Source: Cellulomonas fimi | Lineage (GTDB): Bacteria > Actinomycetota > Actinomycetes > Actinomycetales > Cellulomonadaceae | Assembly: GCF_012952065.1 (NCBI RefSeq) | Contig: NZ_JABCJJ010000017.1 | Coordinates: 1 to 64,000 of the forward strand | Direction of reading: 5' to 3' | Length of the DNA stretch: 64,000 bases | The notes under the pieces: generated by a model | Told to the model about the DNA's origin: nothing | The model's input: the letters and a program-made list of their open reading frames with translations, nothing else | The model's database searches: none | In this document: positions 25,172 through 33,286 of the stretch, one piece after another | Numbering within the stretch: the first letter of the stretch is position 1 | Layout of the letters: every line of letters starts with the position of its first letter | Position numbers and translations under genes: made by a program

Positions 25172-26464
25172 TCAGAGCCGGCCCGCCGCCTTGAGCGCGA
25201 GGTACCGGTCGGCGAGCTGGGGCGCGAGGTCCTCCGGGAGCGCGTCGACGATCTCGACCCCGCGTCGCCGGAGCCGCGCGGCCACCGCCACGCGTTCGAG
25301 CTCGCCGCGCTCGGCCGCTGCCGCGTCGAAGACCTCGGCCGCGTCCCCGCGCCCGGTGCGCAGCTCGGCGACCTCGGGGTCCCGCACGGAGGCGAGCACG
25401 ACGACGTGGTCGTCGGTGAGCTGGCCGACGACGCGCAGCAGCCCCGACTCGACCGTCGCGGGCTCGAGAGCCGAGAGGAGCACGACGAGGGACCGCTGCG
25501 ACAGCCGCTCGCGGACGAGCGCGACGATGCCGGGCCAGTCCGTCTCGACCAGCGCCGGCTCGAGCGGCGCGAGGGCGTCGGCGACCGCGGGCATGAGGCG
25601 GGGCCCGTTCGCACCGGCGACGCGCGCGCGCAGACGGCGGTCGTAGGCCACGAGCTCCACCCGGTCACCGGCGCGGGTGGCGAGGGCAGAGAGCAGGAGC
25701 GCCGCCTCGATCGAGGCGTCGAGCCGCGGGGCGTCGTCGACCCGCGCGGCGGCCGTGCGTGACGTGTCGAGCACGAGCAGCACCCGGCGGTCGCGCTCGG
25801 GCCGCCAGGTCCGGACCACGACCTCGGAGCGGCGGGCGGTGGCGCGCCAGTCGATCGAGCGCACGTCGTCGCCGATCACGTACTCCCGCAGGGAGTCGAA
25901 CTCGGTGCCTTGCCCGCGCACCTGGACCGCCGCGCGGCCGTCGAGCTCGCGCAGCCGCGCGAGCCGGCTGGGCAGGTGGCGGCGGGAGGCGAACTCGGGC
26001 AGGACCCGAAGGACGGAGGGCACGGTGAGGGACGCCTGGCGGGCCGCGAGCCCGAGCGGGCCGTACGAGCGGATGGTGACGCGGTCGGCGGTGCGGTCGC
26101 CCCGGCGGGTCGGCACCAGGACGGTGGTGAGCCGACGGCTCTCGCCGGGCGGGAGGTCGACGGCGTGCCGGTTGGCGCCCGCCCCGGCGGAGGGCTGCCA
26201 GGCGTCGCGGACGAGCCCGCGCAGCCGTCGGCCGCCGGCGTTCGTCACGGTGAGCACCGACCGCGCCTGATCCGTCAGCCGGACCGAGCCCGGCGCCGTT
26301 CGGGAGACCGCGACGGACCGGGGCGAGGCGGCGAGCCCCGCGTCCACGCCGCAGACCGCGAGCACGACGAGCGTCCACAGCAGCGCCGTGCCGGGGACCG
26401 GGACGAGGGCCACCGGGACGACGCCGAGCGCCGCCAGGACGACGGCGCGCCAGGTCAGGGCCAT
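25172..26464 (-). CDS. DUF58 domain protein (VWA-like)
   Basis: The protein is 430 residues. Two N-terminal hydrophobic segments (about 7-42) precede a beta-rich middle and the DUF58 core: EFDSLREYVIGDDVRSIDWRATAR (split here as GTEFDSLREY and VIGDDVRSIDW) and VLLVLDTSRTAAAR, a degenerate MIDAS-like DxS motif of von Willebrand A domains. DUF58 proteins are paired with MoxR AAA ATPases, which are thought to assemble or activate protein or metal complexes. It lies 18 bp downstream of moxR. With DUF4350 and DUF4129 it forms a conserved actinobacterial membrane-associated cluster. Confidence 0.88.
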   Translation of the reverse strand: MALTWRAVVLAALGVVPVALVPVPGTALLWTLVVLAVCGVDAGLAASPRSVAVSRTAPGSVRLTDQARSVLTVTNAGGRRLRGLVRDAWQPSAGAGANRHAVDLPPGESRRLTTVLVPTRRGDRTADRVTIRSYGPLGLAARQASLTVPSVLRVLPEFASRRHLPSRLARLRELDGRAAVQVRGQGTEFDSLREYVIGDDVRSIDWRATARRSEVVVRTWRPERDRRVLLVLDTSRTAAARVDDAPRLDASIEAALLLSALATRAGDRVELVAYDRRLRARVAGANGPRLMPAVADALAPLEPALVETDWPGIVALVRERLSQRSLVVLLSALEPATVESGLLRVVGQLTDDHVVVLASVRDPEVAELRTGRGDAAEVFDAAAAERGELERVAVAARLRRRGVEIVDALPEDLAPQLADRYLALKAAGRL

Positions 26465-26482
26465 GGTGGGGAACCGCCCGGG

Positions 26483-27592
26483 TCAGCGCGGGACGGGGAC
26501 GGCCGCGAGCACGGTGTCGAGCACGCTCTCGGTCGTGACGCCCTCGATCTCGGCCTCGGCGCGCAGCTGGACGCGGTGCCGGAGAGTCGGGTGCGCGAGC
26601 GCCTTCACGTCGTCGGGCGTCACGTAGCCGCGGCCGGACAGCCAGGCCCACGCGCGCGCCGTCCCGAGCAGCGCCGTCGCACCACGCGGCGAGACGCCGA
26701 GCGACAGCGACGGCGACTGGCGGGTCGCGCGGCACACGTCGACCGCGTAGCCGAGCACCTCGCGCGAGACCTGCACCTGGGCGACCTCGGCGCGCGCGCG
26801 AGCGAGCATCTCGACACCCGCGACCGGTCGCACGCCGGCGGCGCGCAGGTTGCGTGGGTCGAACCCGGCCGCGTGCCGCGCGAGGACCTCGATCTCCTGG
26901 TCGCGCTCGGGCAGCGGCAGGACGAGCTTGAGCAGGAAGCGGTCGAGCTGCGCCTCGGGCAGCGGGTACGTGCCCTCGTACTCGACGGGGTTCTGCGTCG
27001 CGATGACGAGGAACGGGTCGGGCAGCGGGCGCGGCACGCCGTCGACGCTCACCTGCCGCTCCTCCATCGCCTCGAGCAGCGACGCCTGCGTCTTCGGCGG
27101 CGTGCGGTTGATCTCGTCGGCGAGCATGAGGTTGGTGAAGACGGGGCCCTGGCGGAACGAGAACTCGGCGGTCCGCGCGTCGTAGACGAGGGAGCCGGTC
27201 ACGTCGCCGGGCATGAGGTCGGGCGTGAACTGGACGCGCTTGGTGTCGAGCTCGAGCGCGGCCGCCAGCGTGCGGACGAGCAGCGTCTTGGCGACACCCG
27301 GCACACCCTCGAGGAGGACGTGCCCCCGGCACAGCAACGCGATGACCAGCCCGGTCACGGCGGCGTCCTGCCCGACGACGGCCTTGGCGACCTCCGCGCG
27401 GACCGCGCCCAGCGCCTGTCTCAGGTCGTGCGACGGCGTCGCCGTCGCCGAACCCTGCGCCGCGGAACCCTGAGCCCACGGGGCGTGCGTCGCGGGCCCG
27501 TCCGCACGCACCTCCTGGGTGCGGTCCGCCGAGGGGGCGGGGTGGGGACCCTGGTCCCGGGTCGGTGGTGCCTCGGGGTGTGCCTCGGTCAC
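26483..27592 (-). CDS. MoxR family AAA+ ATPase
   Basis: The protein is 369 residues. It has a low-complexity N-terminus (about 60 residues), then an AAA+ domain: GVPGVAKTLL for Walker A, RVQFTPDLMPGDVTGS, Walker B in LADEINRTPPKTQASLLEAM, sensor 1 in VIATQNPVEYEGTYPLPEAQLDRF, and sensor 2 near PRGATALL. MoxR ATPases act as chaperone-like remodelers of VWA/DUF58 partners. GTG 27592 overlaps the stop of the DUF4350 gene by 4 bp. Confidence 0.93.
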   Translation of the reverse strand: MTEAHPEAPPTRDQGPHPAPSADRTQEVRADGPATHAPWAQGSAAQGSATATPSHDLRQALGAVRAEVAKAVVGQDAAVTGLVIALLCRGHVLLEGVPGVAKTLLVRTLAAALELDTKRVQFTPDLMPGDVTGSLVYDARTAEFSFRQGPVFTNLMLADEINRTPPKTQASLLEAMEERQVSVDGVPRPLPDPFLVIATQNPVEYEGTYPLPEAQLDRFLLKLVLPLPERDQEIEVLARHAAGFDPRNLRAAGVRPVAGVEMLARARAEVAQVQVSREVLGYAVDVCRATRQSPSLSLGVSPRGATALLGTARAWAWLSGRGYVTPDDVKALAHPTLRHRVQLRAEAEIEGVTTESVLDTVLAAVPVPR

Positions 27593-28797
27593 GATCGGTG
27601 AACCTCGCTCTCCAGGTCGTCGAGCCTGCGGGCCAGCAGCGCCAGCCCGGCGTCGTCAGTGGGTGGTGGTCCGTACAGCAGGGCCGCCACGTCGTCCGTG
27701 GACCGGCCCGTCGCGCGGGCGAGCGCGTCGATGACGGCGGCCGCCCCGGCGCTGGCCGGCAGCCCGACACGAGCGGCGGACCGGCTCGCGGCCGCGGCCC
27801 GGAGCGCGGCGGCCGCGTGCCCGTACGAACGGGAGCGACGGTACAGGCGCCCGCGGCCCCGGGTCGTCTCCGCCGCGCGCACGGTCACGGGCAGCGGCTC
27901 CGTCACCAGCGGGCCGAGCCGGCGCGCGCGCCAGACCGCGGCCACGGCGGCGACGAGCAGCAGCTGCAGCGCGAGGGCGCCGGCCCACGGCGGGAGCAGG
28001 TCGGTGAGGCCGGGGCCGCTCGCGGGTGCCTGGCCGAAGTCGACCGAGGACGGGACGTACCAGACCAGCTGGTCGTGCCGGCCGAGGGCACGGAGCACGA
28101 GGGCGGCGTGCCCCTCCTCGGCGAGGTGGGCGTTGGTGAGCACGGTGGCGTCGCCGATCGCCGTGACGCGGCGCCCGCGCTCGTCGACGACCAGGTAGGC
28201 GCCGACCTCGGGATCGCTGCCCGGGAAGCACACGGTCGCCGCATCGGTCCGGGCCACGTACCCCGCACCGGAGGCGACGATCGACCCGGCCGCCACGGCG
28301 TCGGGGTCGTCGCACCGGGCGACCAGGGGGGGCGCGGCCGGGGTTCCGGCGGGACCCGGGTCCCGCGGCGCGACGGCGGCGACCGTCGCGGCGTCCGTGA
28401 CCGCGCCGAGCAGGAAGTCGTCGGGGTCGAGCAGCACGAGGTCGGCCTCGGTCGCGGCGATCGCGTCGACCTGGTCGCCGAAGAGCAGGGCGCTGCCGGT
28501 CACGAGCAGGGTCGTCCCGGCCGTGGCGGCCGCGGTGGCCTCGGCGGACGAGCGCACGTAGGCGATGTCCACCCCCTGGCGCTCGAGGATCTGCGCGACG
28601 GCACGCGCGCCGCCGTCGGACGGGTTGTCGGGGGCGAGCGCGACCGTCGACGTCTGGGGCTCGGGCAGAGCGGCGGCGAGCGCCACCGTCGTCGCGATGA
28701 GGGCGATCACGACCAGGAGCCGCCAGCGCCGCCACCGGCTCCGTGCGCGTCCTGCGGTGGTGGTCCCGTCCCCGAGGACCACGGTCGACGTGCTCAC
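27589..28797 (-). CDS. DUF4350 domain membrane protein
   Basis: The protein is 402 residues. One membrane helix (about 27-45) precedes an extracytoplasmic domain with a GATase-like fold typical of DUF4350 (DNPSDGGARAVAQILERQGV, then STAEATAAATAGTTLLV-like strands). A second helix lies near 268-290 (LALQLLLVAAVAAVW) and a cytoplasmic C-terminal tail follows. GTG 28797 overlaps the DUF4129 stop by 4 bp, and its own stop overlaps moxR, so all three are translationally coupled. The function is unknown. Confidence 0.85.
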   Translation of the reverse strand: MSTSTVVLGDGTTTAGRARSRWRRWRLLVVIALIATTVALAAALPEPQTSTVALAPDNPSDGGARAVAQILERQGVDIAYVRSSAEATAAATAGTTLLVTGSALLFGDQVDAIAATEADLVLLDPDDFLLGAVTDAATVAAVAPRDPGPAGTPAAPPLVARCDDPDAVAAGSIVASGAGYVARTDAATVCFPGSDPEVGAYLVVDERGRRVTAIGDATVLTNAHLAEEGHAALVLRALGRHDQLVWYVPSSVDFGQAPASGPGLTDLLPPWAGALALQLLLVAAVAAVWRARRLGPLVTEPLPVTVRAAETTRGRGRLYRRSRSYGHAAAALRAAAASRSAARVGLPASAGAAAVIDALARATGRSTDDVAALLYGPPPTDDAGLALLARRLDDLESEVHRS

Positions 28798-29459
28798 GTC
28801 GTCGACACCGCGGGTGAGCGGCCGGGAACCGGGTCGGGACGGTCCGCGGCCAGGGTCGAGTCGAGCCGCCGCAGCCAGGCGTCGTCGTCGGCGTCCGCTC
28901 CCGCGTGGCCGTAGCAGACGTCGTCGAAGAGCCGCCCGCCTCGGCGCACGTCGTGGGCGTGGGCCGCGAACCGGGCGGCGGTGGCCTCGGCGGCCTCGTG
29001 CGCGGTGCGACCGGGCCGTTCGTCGAGCACGGCGCGCTCCTCGAGTCCCCGCACGAGCGCCCGGAAGCGGTCGAGCACGGCAGCCGACCAGTCGCCCCGC
29101 GCCGCGCTCGCGTCCGCCGCGGCACGCAGGTCGGCCGCGCTGCGCAGGTCGGCACCCAGCACCACGGCCGACCCGCTCGCGCGTCGCGCGAGACGGACCG
29201 GGCCGGCGACCCAGAACGCCACGGCCGCCACGACCAGGACGACGCCGACGACCACCGCGGCGAAGAGGCCCGGTGGCATCCCGAGGCTCGGCACGGAGGC
29301 GTCCTGGAACAGCGAGCCGACCCACTCGAGGAACCGGTCCAGCAGGCTCGGTCCGCGGTGGTAGACGGGGTCGGCGAGCTCCTGCTCGGCCCAGCGGCGG
29401 GCGGTCGGCGCGTCGGGCACGACCGGGACGCCCGCGCGCGCGAGTGACGTGGGGGTCAC
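28794..29459 (-). CDS. DUF4129 domain membrane protein
   Basis: The protein is 221 residues. An N-terminal segment DPVYHRGPSLLDRFLEWVG precedes one membrane helix (about 65-88). The C-terminal DUF4129 domain contains DWSAAVLDRFRALVRGLEERAVLD and a TAHEAA motif. DUF4129 is found fused to transglutaminase-like proteins or alone beside MoxR/DUF58, and is thought to be a protein-interaction module. The GTG start overlaps the upstream stop by 4 bp. Confidence 0.83.
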   Translation of the reverse strand: MTPTSLARAGVPVVPDAPTARRWAEQELADPVYHRGPSLLDRFLEWVGSLFQDASVPSLGMPPGLFAAVVVGVVLVVAAVAFWVAGPVRLARRASGSAVVLGADLRSAADLRAAADASAARGDWSAAVLDRFRALVRGLEERAVLDERPGRTAHEAAEATAARFAAHAHDVRRGGRLFDDVCYGHAGADADDDAWLRRLDSTLAADRPDPVPGRSPAVSTT

Positions 29460-30721
29460 GCCACGTTCTCTGCGGCGGCCCGCGCGAGCTCGACGTCGAG
29501 GCCCTCGCGCCGCATCCGGACGTCGATGTAGAGCAACGCGACGACGGCCGCCATGAAGACGGTGGTGAGCGTCAGGCTGACGATGCTCGCCAGCCCCATG
29601 ACGGTGAGGCTGGGGAGCGTGGTCAGCGTGGGGTCCTGGAACACGAACACCGCGATGATCTGGACCGGGCTCGTGATCAGGCCGGCGATGATGCTCACCA
29701 TGATCGACGTGAGCAGGTAGATCCCGAGCAGCCTCCAGAAGCTGCCGCGGCTGAGCCTCCAGCCGCGGCGCACGGCGGTCCAGAAGTCCTCGCCCTCGAG
29801 CATGATCGCGGGCGCCACGAGCATCGTCCGCACGGAGACCCACAGTGCCCCCACGACGACGACCGGGAGGGCGAGCAGGCCAGCCGCGATCGCGGCGCCC
29901 TCGGCGCCGTTCACCGCGAGCAGGGCGACGAGCCCGACGATCAGGCCGAGCGCCACCATGACGACCAACCCGAGCCCGATCGTGAAGAGCACCACGAGGC
30001 CGACGCGTCCCTTGTAGCCCTGCCACACCTCGCCGATCGTGATCGTCCGGCCCAGCACCGAGCGGCTCACGGACACGATCAGGAGACCCGTCAGCACGGT
30101 GGTCGCGAGCGCGATCGCGGGCACCGTCAGCAGCTGCGCGACCGACGGGCCGAGCGTCGTGCCGAGCCCGAGATCGCCGTTCGGGTCGATCTCGCTCGTC
30201 GCGTCCGCGAGCGCCGCCCCGAGGATGCCGCCGAGGTACCACTGGACGAGCGTCTGCAGCGCCACCGTGATCGACACGACGACGGCCGTGAGCCCGAACA
30301 TGACCCGCGGGTTCGCGCGGATCGCGCGGAACGCGCCGTCGAGGATCTCGCCGAGGCCCAGCGGTCGCAGGGGCACGATGCCGGGCTGCGCTGCTGGTGA
30401 GCGGAACCCGCGCGGTGGCGCGTAGCCCGTCTGGGGCGGGTACGCCGGCGCGCCCGGGTAGCCCGCGGGCGGTGGGTAGCCCGGCGCCGCGGGGTAGCCC
30501 GCGGGCGGTGGGTAGCCCGGCGCCGTCGGGTAGCCCGGCGCCGTCGGGTAGCCGGGTGCGGTGGGGTAGCCGGGTGCGGTGGGATAGCCCTGCCCCGACG
30601 CGCCCTGCCCCGACGTGCCCTGCGGCGGCTGGCCCTGACCCGGCTGGACCTGCGGGGTGGAGCCCCCCGTCGGTGCGGCCCACGAGGGCGGCGTCGGCGG
30701 CTCGTCGTTCGGGCTGGACAT
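29456..30721 (-). CDS. Membrane protein with PGYPxA repeats (glycerophosphodiester phosphodiesterase membrane-domain type)
   Basis: The protein is 421 residues. Residues 1-115 are disordered Gly/Pro/Gln with repeated PGYPTA, PGYPPP and AGYP units. A domain with about six membrane helices follows (from PLRPLGLGEILDGAFRAIRANP), resembling the glycerophosphoryl diester phosphodiesterase membrane-domain family found as integral partners in this cluster. AIMLEGEDFWTAVRRGWRLSRGSFWRLLG is a conserved cytoplasmic segment. It is the first gene of the leftward operon and is divergent from mtrA. The function is unknown. Confidence 0.8.
   Translation of the reverse strand: MSSPNDEPPTPPSWAAPTGGSTPQVQPGQGQPPQGTSGQGASGQGYPTAPGYPTAPGYPTAPGYPTAPGYPPPAGYPAAPGYPPPAGYPGAPAYPPQTGYAPPRGFRSPAAQPGIVPLRPLGLGEILDGAFRAIRANPRVMFGLTAVVVSITVALQTLVQWYLGGILGAALADATSEIDPNGDLGLGTTLGPSVAQLLTVPAIALATTVLTGLLIVSVSRSVLGRTITIGEVWQGYKGRVGLVVLFTIGLGLVVMVALGLIVGLVALLAVNGAEGAAIAAGLLALPVVVVGALWVSVRTMLVAPAIMLEGEDFWTAVRRGWRLSRGSFWRLLGIYLLTSIMVSIIAGLITSPVQIIAVFVFQDPTLTTLPSLTVMGLASIVSLTLTTVFMAAVVALLYIDVRMRREGLDVELARAAAENVA
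30425..30600. repeat. 15-bp-type repeats encoding PGYPxA units
   Basis: Near-identical 15- and 18-bp units (GTAGCCCGGCGCCGT and related) repeat through this stretch on the plus strand and encode the Pro-Gly-Tyr repeats of the membrane protein. Variation in copy number would preserve the frame. Confidence 0.8.
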
Positions 30722-30728
30722 CTCGCGC

Positions 30729-30790
30729 GCGCTCCCTGCTGCGGCACGGGCCGCATGGCGTTCACCGTCGGGCTGTTGACCAGGGAGCGC
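30729..30790. promoter_or_regulatory. Perfect 10-bp inverted repeat in the divergent mtrA region
   Basis: GCGCTCCCTG (30729-30738) and CAGGGAGCGC (30781-30790) are exact inverted copies whose centres are 52 bp apart, close to five helical turns. They lie just upstream of the leftward membrane-protein start. They could be a looped operator. A 9-bp direct repeat CCGGTGCGG also occurs twice, near 30839 and 30858. Confidence 0.4.
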
Positions 30791-30911
30791 CACGGGCGCC
30801 GCCTGGCTCGCCCATCGTGCCACGGCGCGCTGACGCTCCGGTGCGGTCGGCGTCGTCCGGTGCGGCGATTCGCCCGGACGCGCGCACCCGGAGCCGGCGC
30901 AAGATGACACG

Positions 30912-31604
30912 ATGACCCCCATGAAGGGTCGTGTGCTGGTCGTGGACGACGACGTCGCGCTGGCGGAGATGATCGGTATCGTGCTGCGGGCCGAGAACTT
31001 CGAGCCGTTGTTCTGCACGGACGGCGACCAGGCGCTGGCCGCGTTCCGGAGCACCCAGCCGGACCTGGTGCTGCTCGACCTGATGCTGCCAGGCAAGGAC
31101 GGCACCGAGGTGTGCCGGCTGATCCGCGCTGAGTCGAACGTGCCGATCGTCATGCTGACCGCGAAGAGCGACATGGTCGACGTCGTGCTCGGCCTGGAGT
31201 CCGGGGCGGACGACTACATCTCCAAGCCGTTCAAGCCCAAGGAGCTCATCGCCCGCGTGCGTGCCCGGCTGCGCCGGAGCGAGGAGGCGACGCCCGAGCA
31301 CCTGCGGATCGGCGACCTCGAGATCGACGTGGCGGGCCACCGGGTCACGCGCGCCGGTGCGCCGATCTCCCTGACGCCGCTCGAGTTCGACCTGCTGGTC
31401 GCGCTCGCCCGCAAGCCGTGGCAGGTGTTCACGCGCGAGGTCCTCCTCGAGCGCGTGTGGGGCTACCGGCACGCCGCCGACACGCGGCTCGTCAACGTCC
31501 ACGTCCAGCGGCTGCGGTCCAAGATCGAGACGGACCCGGAGCGGCCCGAGATCGTCGTCACCGTGCGCGGCGTCGGGTACAAGGCGGGCGCGACACCGTC
31601 GTGA
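30912..31604 (+). CDS. mtrA: DNA-binding response regulator MtrA
   Basis: The protein is 230 residues. The receiver domain has the acidic pocket VVDDD (10-14), phosphoacceptor Asp56 in LVLLDLMLPG, and the switch Lys in ISKPFKPKEL. The OmpR-type winged helix has SLTPLEFDLLVALARKPWQVF and VWGYRHAADTRLVNVHVQRLR, nearly identical to mycobacterial MtrA. It controls genes for cell-wall hydrolysis, division and osmotic response. Its stop overlaps the mtrB start. ATG 30921 is an alternative start. Confidence 0.95.
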   Translation: MTPMKGRVLVVDDDVALAEMIGIVLRAENFEPLFCTDGDQALAAFRSTQPDLVLLDLMLPGKDGTEVCRLIRAESNVPIVMLTAKSDMVDVVLGLESGADDYISKPFKPKELIARVRARLRRSEEATPEHLRIGDLEIDVAGHRVTRAGAPISLTPLEFDLLVALARKPWQVFTREVLLERVWGYRHAADTRLVNVHVQRLRSKIETDPERPEIVVTVRGVGYKAGATPS

Positions 31605-33286
31605 ACCGGTTCTGGCGTCGCACCCGGATCCGCGTGCTCCGCCTCTCGCGGGCGGTCGTGCGCGGCTGGCGCTCGTCGCTCCAGGTCCGGGTGATCACGT
31701 CGACGCTGGTGATCGGCGTGGTCACCGTGGTGGTGCTCGGGTCGCTGCTGTCGGACCGGATCCGGGACGGCCTGTTCGAGCAGCGCCTCGAGGAGATCCT
31801 CGACGAGAGCGCCCGGTCGACCCGCCAGGCCCAGGACACGTTCGACGCGGCGCCGGCGAACACCCAGCTGCAGCAGCTCTTCGTGGATCTCGTCGAGGGC
31901 CTCCAGGTCGGCGGCACGGGGCAGCGCGACGTCGCGATCCAGCGTCCGCTCCGGCTGGACGCGTCCGTCACACCCGTCTTCGTGACTCTGCCCGCGTCGG
32001 ACGAGCGGCTCGTTCCGCTGATCAGCCCCGAGCTCCGGCGCAGTGTCGGGGAGGGCGAGGGCCAGCGCTGGCAGTCGGTCGCGATCCCGGCCGGCAACCC
32101 GTCCGGGTCCTGGCACGACCCCGGCGTGATGGTGGGCTCGACGGTCACGGTGCCGGGCGCGGCGACGTACGAGCTCTACTACCTCTACTCGCTCGGCTCC
32201 GAGCAGGAGACCCTCGACCTGCTCCAGCGCACGCTCGCGAGCGGGGCGTTCGCGGTCGTCGCCGTGCTCGGCATCATGACGTGGCTCGTGACGCGCGAGA
32301 CCGTGACGCCGGTGCGCAGCGCCGCCCGCGTCGCGGAACGGCTCGCCGACGGGCACCTCACCGAGCGCATGACCGTGCGGGGCGAGGACGAGATGGCCAC
32401 GCTCGCCCGGTCGTTCAACGAGATGGCCGAGTCCCTCCAGGTCCAGATCCGTCGTCTCGAGGAGCTCTCGGCGCTCCAGCGCCGGTTCGTCTCGGACGTC
32501 TCGCACGAGCTGCGCACGCCGCTCACGACCATCCGGATGGCCGGCGAGGTGCTGCACGGGGCGCGCGACGACTTCGACCCGGCCGCGAGGCGCTCGGCCG
32601 AGCTGCTGATGATGCAGCTCGACCGGTTCGAGGACCTCCTGGCCGACCTGCTCGAGATCAGCCGGTTCGACGCCGGCGCCGCGACGCTCGACGCGGTCCA
32701 GCAGGACCTGCGCGAGGTCGTCACGGGCGCCGTCGACCAGGCACTCCCGCTCGCCGGCCGGAAGGGCACCTGGCTGCACGTCGCGCTCCCCGAGGCGCGC
32801 GCGACGGTCGAGATCGACCCCAGACGCGTCGAGCGGATCCTGCGCAACCTCCTCGTCAACGCGATCGAGCACGCGGAGGGCAGCGACGTCCAGGTGACGG
32901 TCGCCGCCGACCGGCAGGCGGTCGCCGTCACGGTCCGTGACCACGGGGTGGGGATGGACCAGGACGAGGCGGCCCACGTGTTCGACCGGTTCTGGCGCGC
33001 CGACCCGGCGCGCGCACGCACGATGGGCGGGACCGGCCTGGGGCTGGCGATCTCGCTCGAGGACGCGCGGCTGCACGGGGGGTGGCTCGAGGCGTGGGGG
33101 CGGCCCCGGCAGGGCGCCTGCTTCCGCCTGACCCTTCCGCGGCGGGCGGGGATCCAGCTGACGAGCTCGCCGCTGCCGCTCGTCCCGCCGCCCGACGAGC
33201 CCCCCGTCCCGGAGGTGCTGGCGGTGTACCGCTCGACCCCCGACCCGGCGTCGCTGCCCGACCTCGACCAGCTGGAGCACCGATGA
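31601..33286 (+). CDS. mtrB: Sensor histidine kinase MtrB
   Basis: The protein is 561 residues. A first membrane helix (about 35-52) is followed by an extracytoplasmic domain of about 170 residues, a second helix (about 215-235), and a HAMP domain (TPVRSAARVAERLADGHL). The dimerisation/phosphoacceptor helix contains VSDVSHELRTPL (His about 302). The ATPase has LLVNAIEHAEG (N box), DHGVGMD (G1), FDRFWRAD (F box) and GGTGLGLAIS (G2). A Pro-rich tail follows. GTG 31601 overlaps the mtrA stop, and its stop overlaps the lpqB start, so mtrA-mtrB-lpqB is one operon. Confidence 0.95.
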   Translation: MNRFWRRTRIRVLRLSRAVVRGWRSSLQVRVITSTLVIGVVTVVVLGSLLSDRIRDGLFEQRLEEILDESARSTRQAQDTFDAAPANTQLQQLFVDLVEGLQVGGTGQRDVAIQRPLRLDASVTPVFVTLPASDERLVPLISPELRRSVGEGEGQRWQSVAIPAGNPSGSWHDPGVMVGSTVTVPGAATYELYYLYSLGSEQETLDLLQRTLASGAFAVVAVLGIMTWLVTRETVTPVRSAARVAERLADGHLTERMTVRGEDEMATLARSFNEMAESLQVQIRRLEELSALQRRFVSDVSHELRTPLTTIRMAGEVLHGARDDFDPAARRSAELLMMQLDRFEDLLADLLEISRFDAGAATLDAVQQDLREVVTGAVDQALPLAGRKGTWLHVALPEARATVEIDPRRVERILRNLLVNAIEHAEGSDVQVTVAADRQAVAVTVRDHGVGMDQDEAAHVFDRFWRADPARARTMGGTGLGLAISLEDARLHGGWLEAWGRPRQGACFRLTLPRRAGIQLTSSPLPLVPPPDEPPVPEVLAVYRSTPDPASLPDLDQLEHR

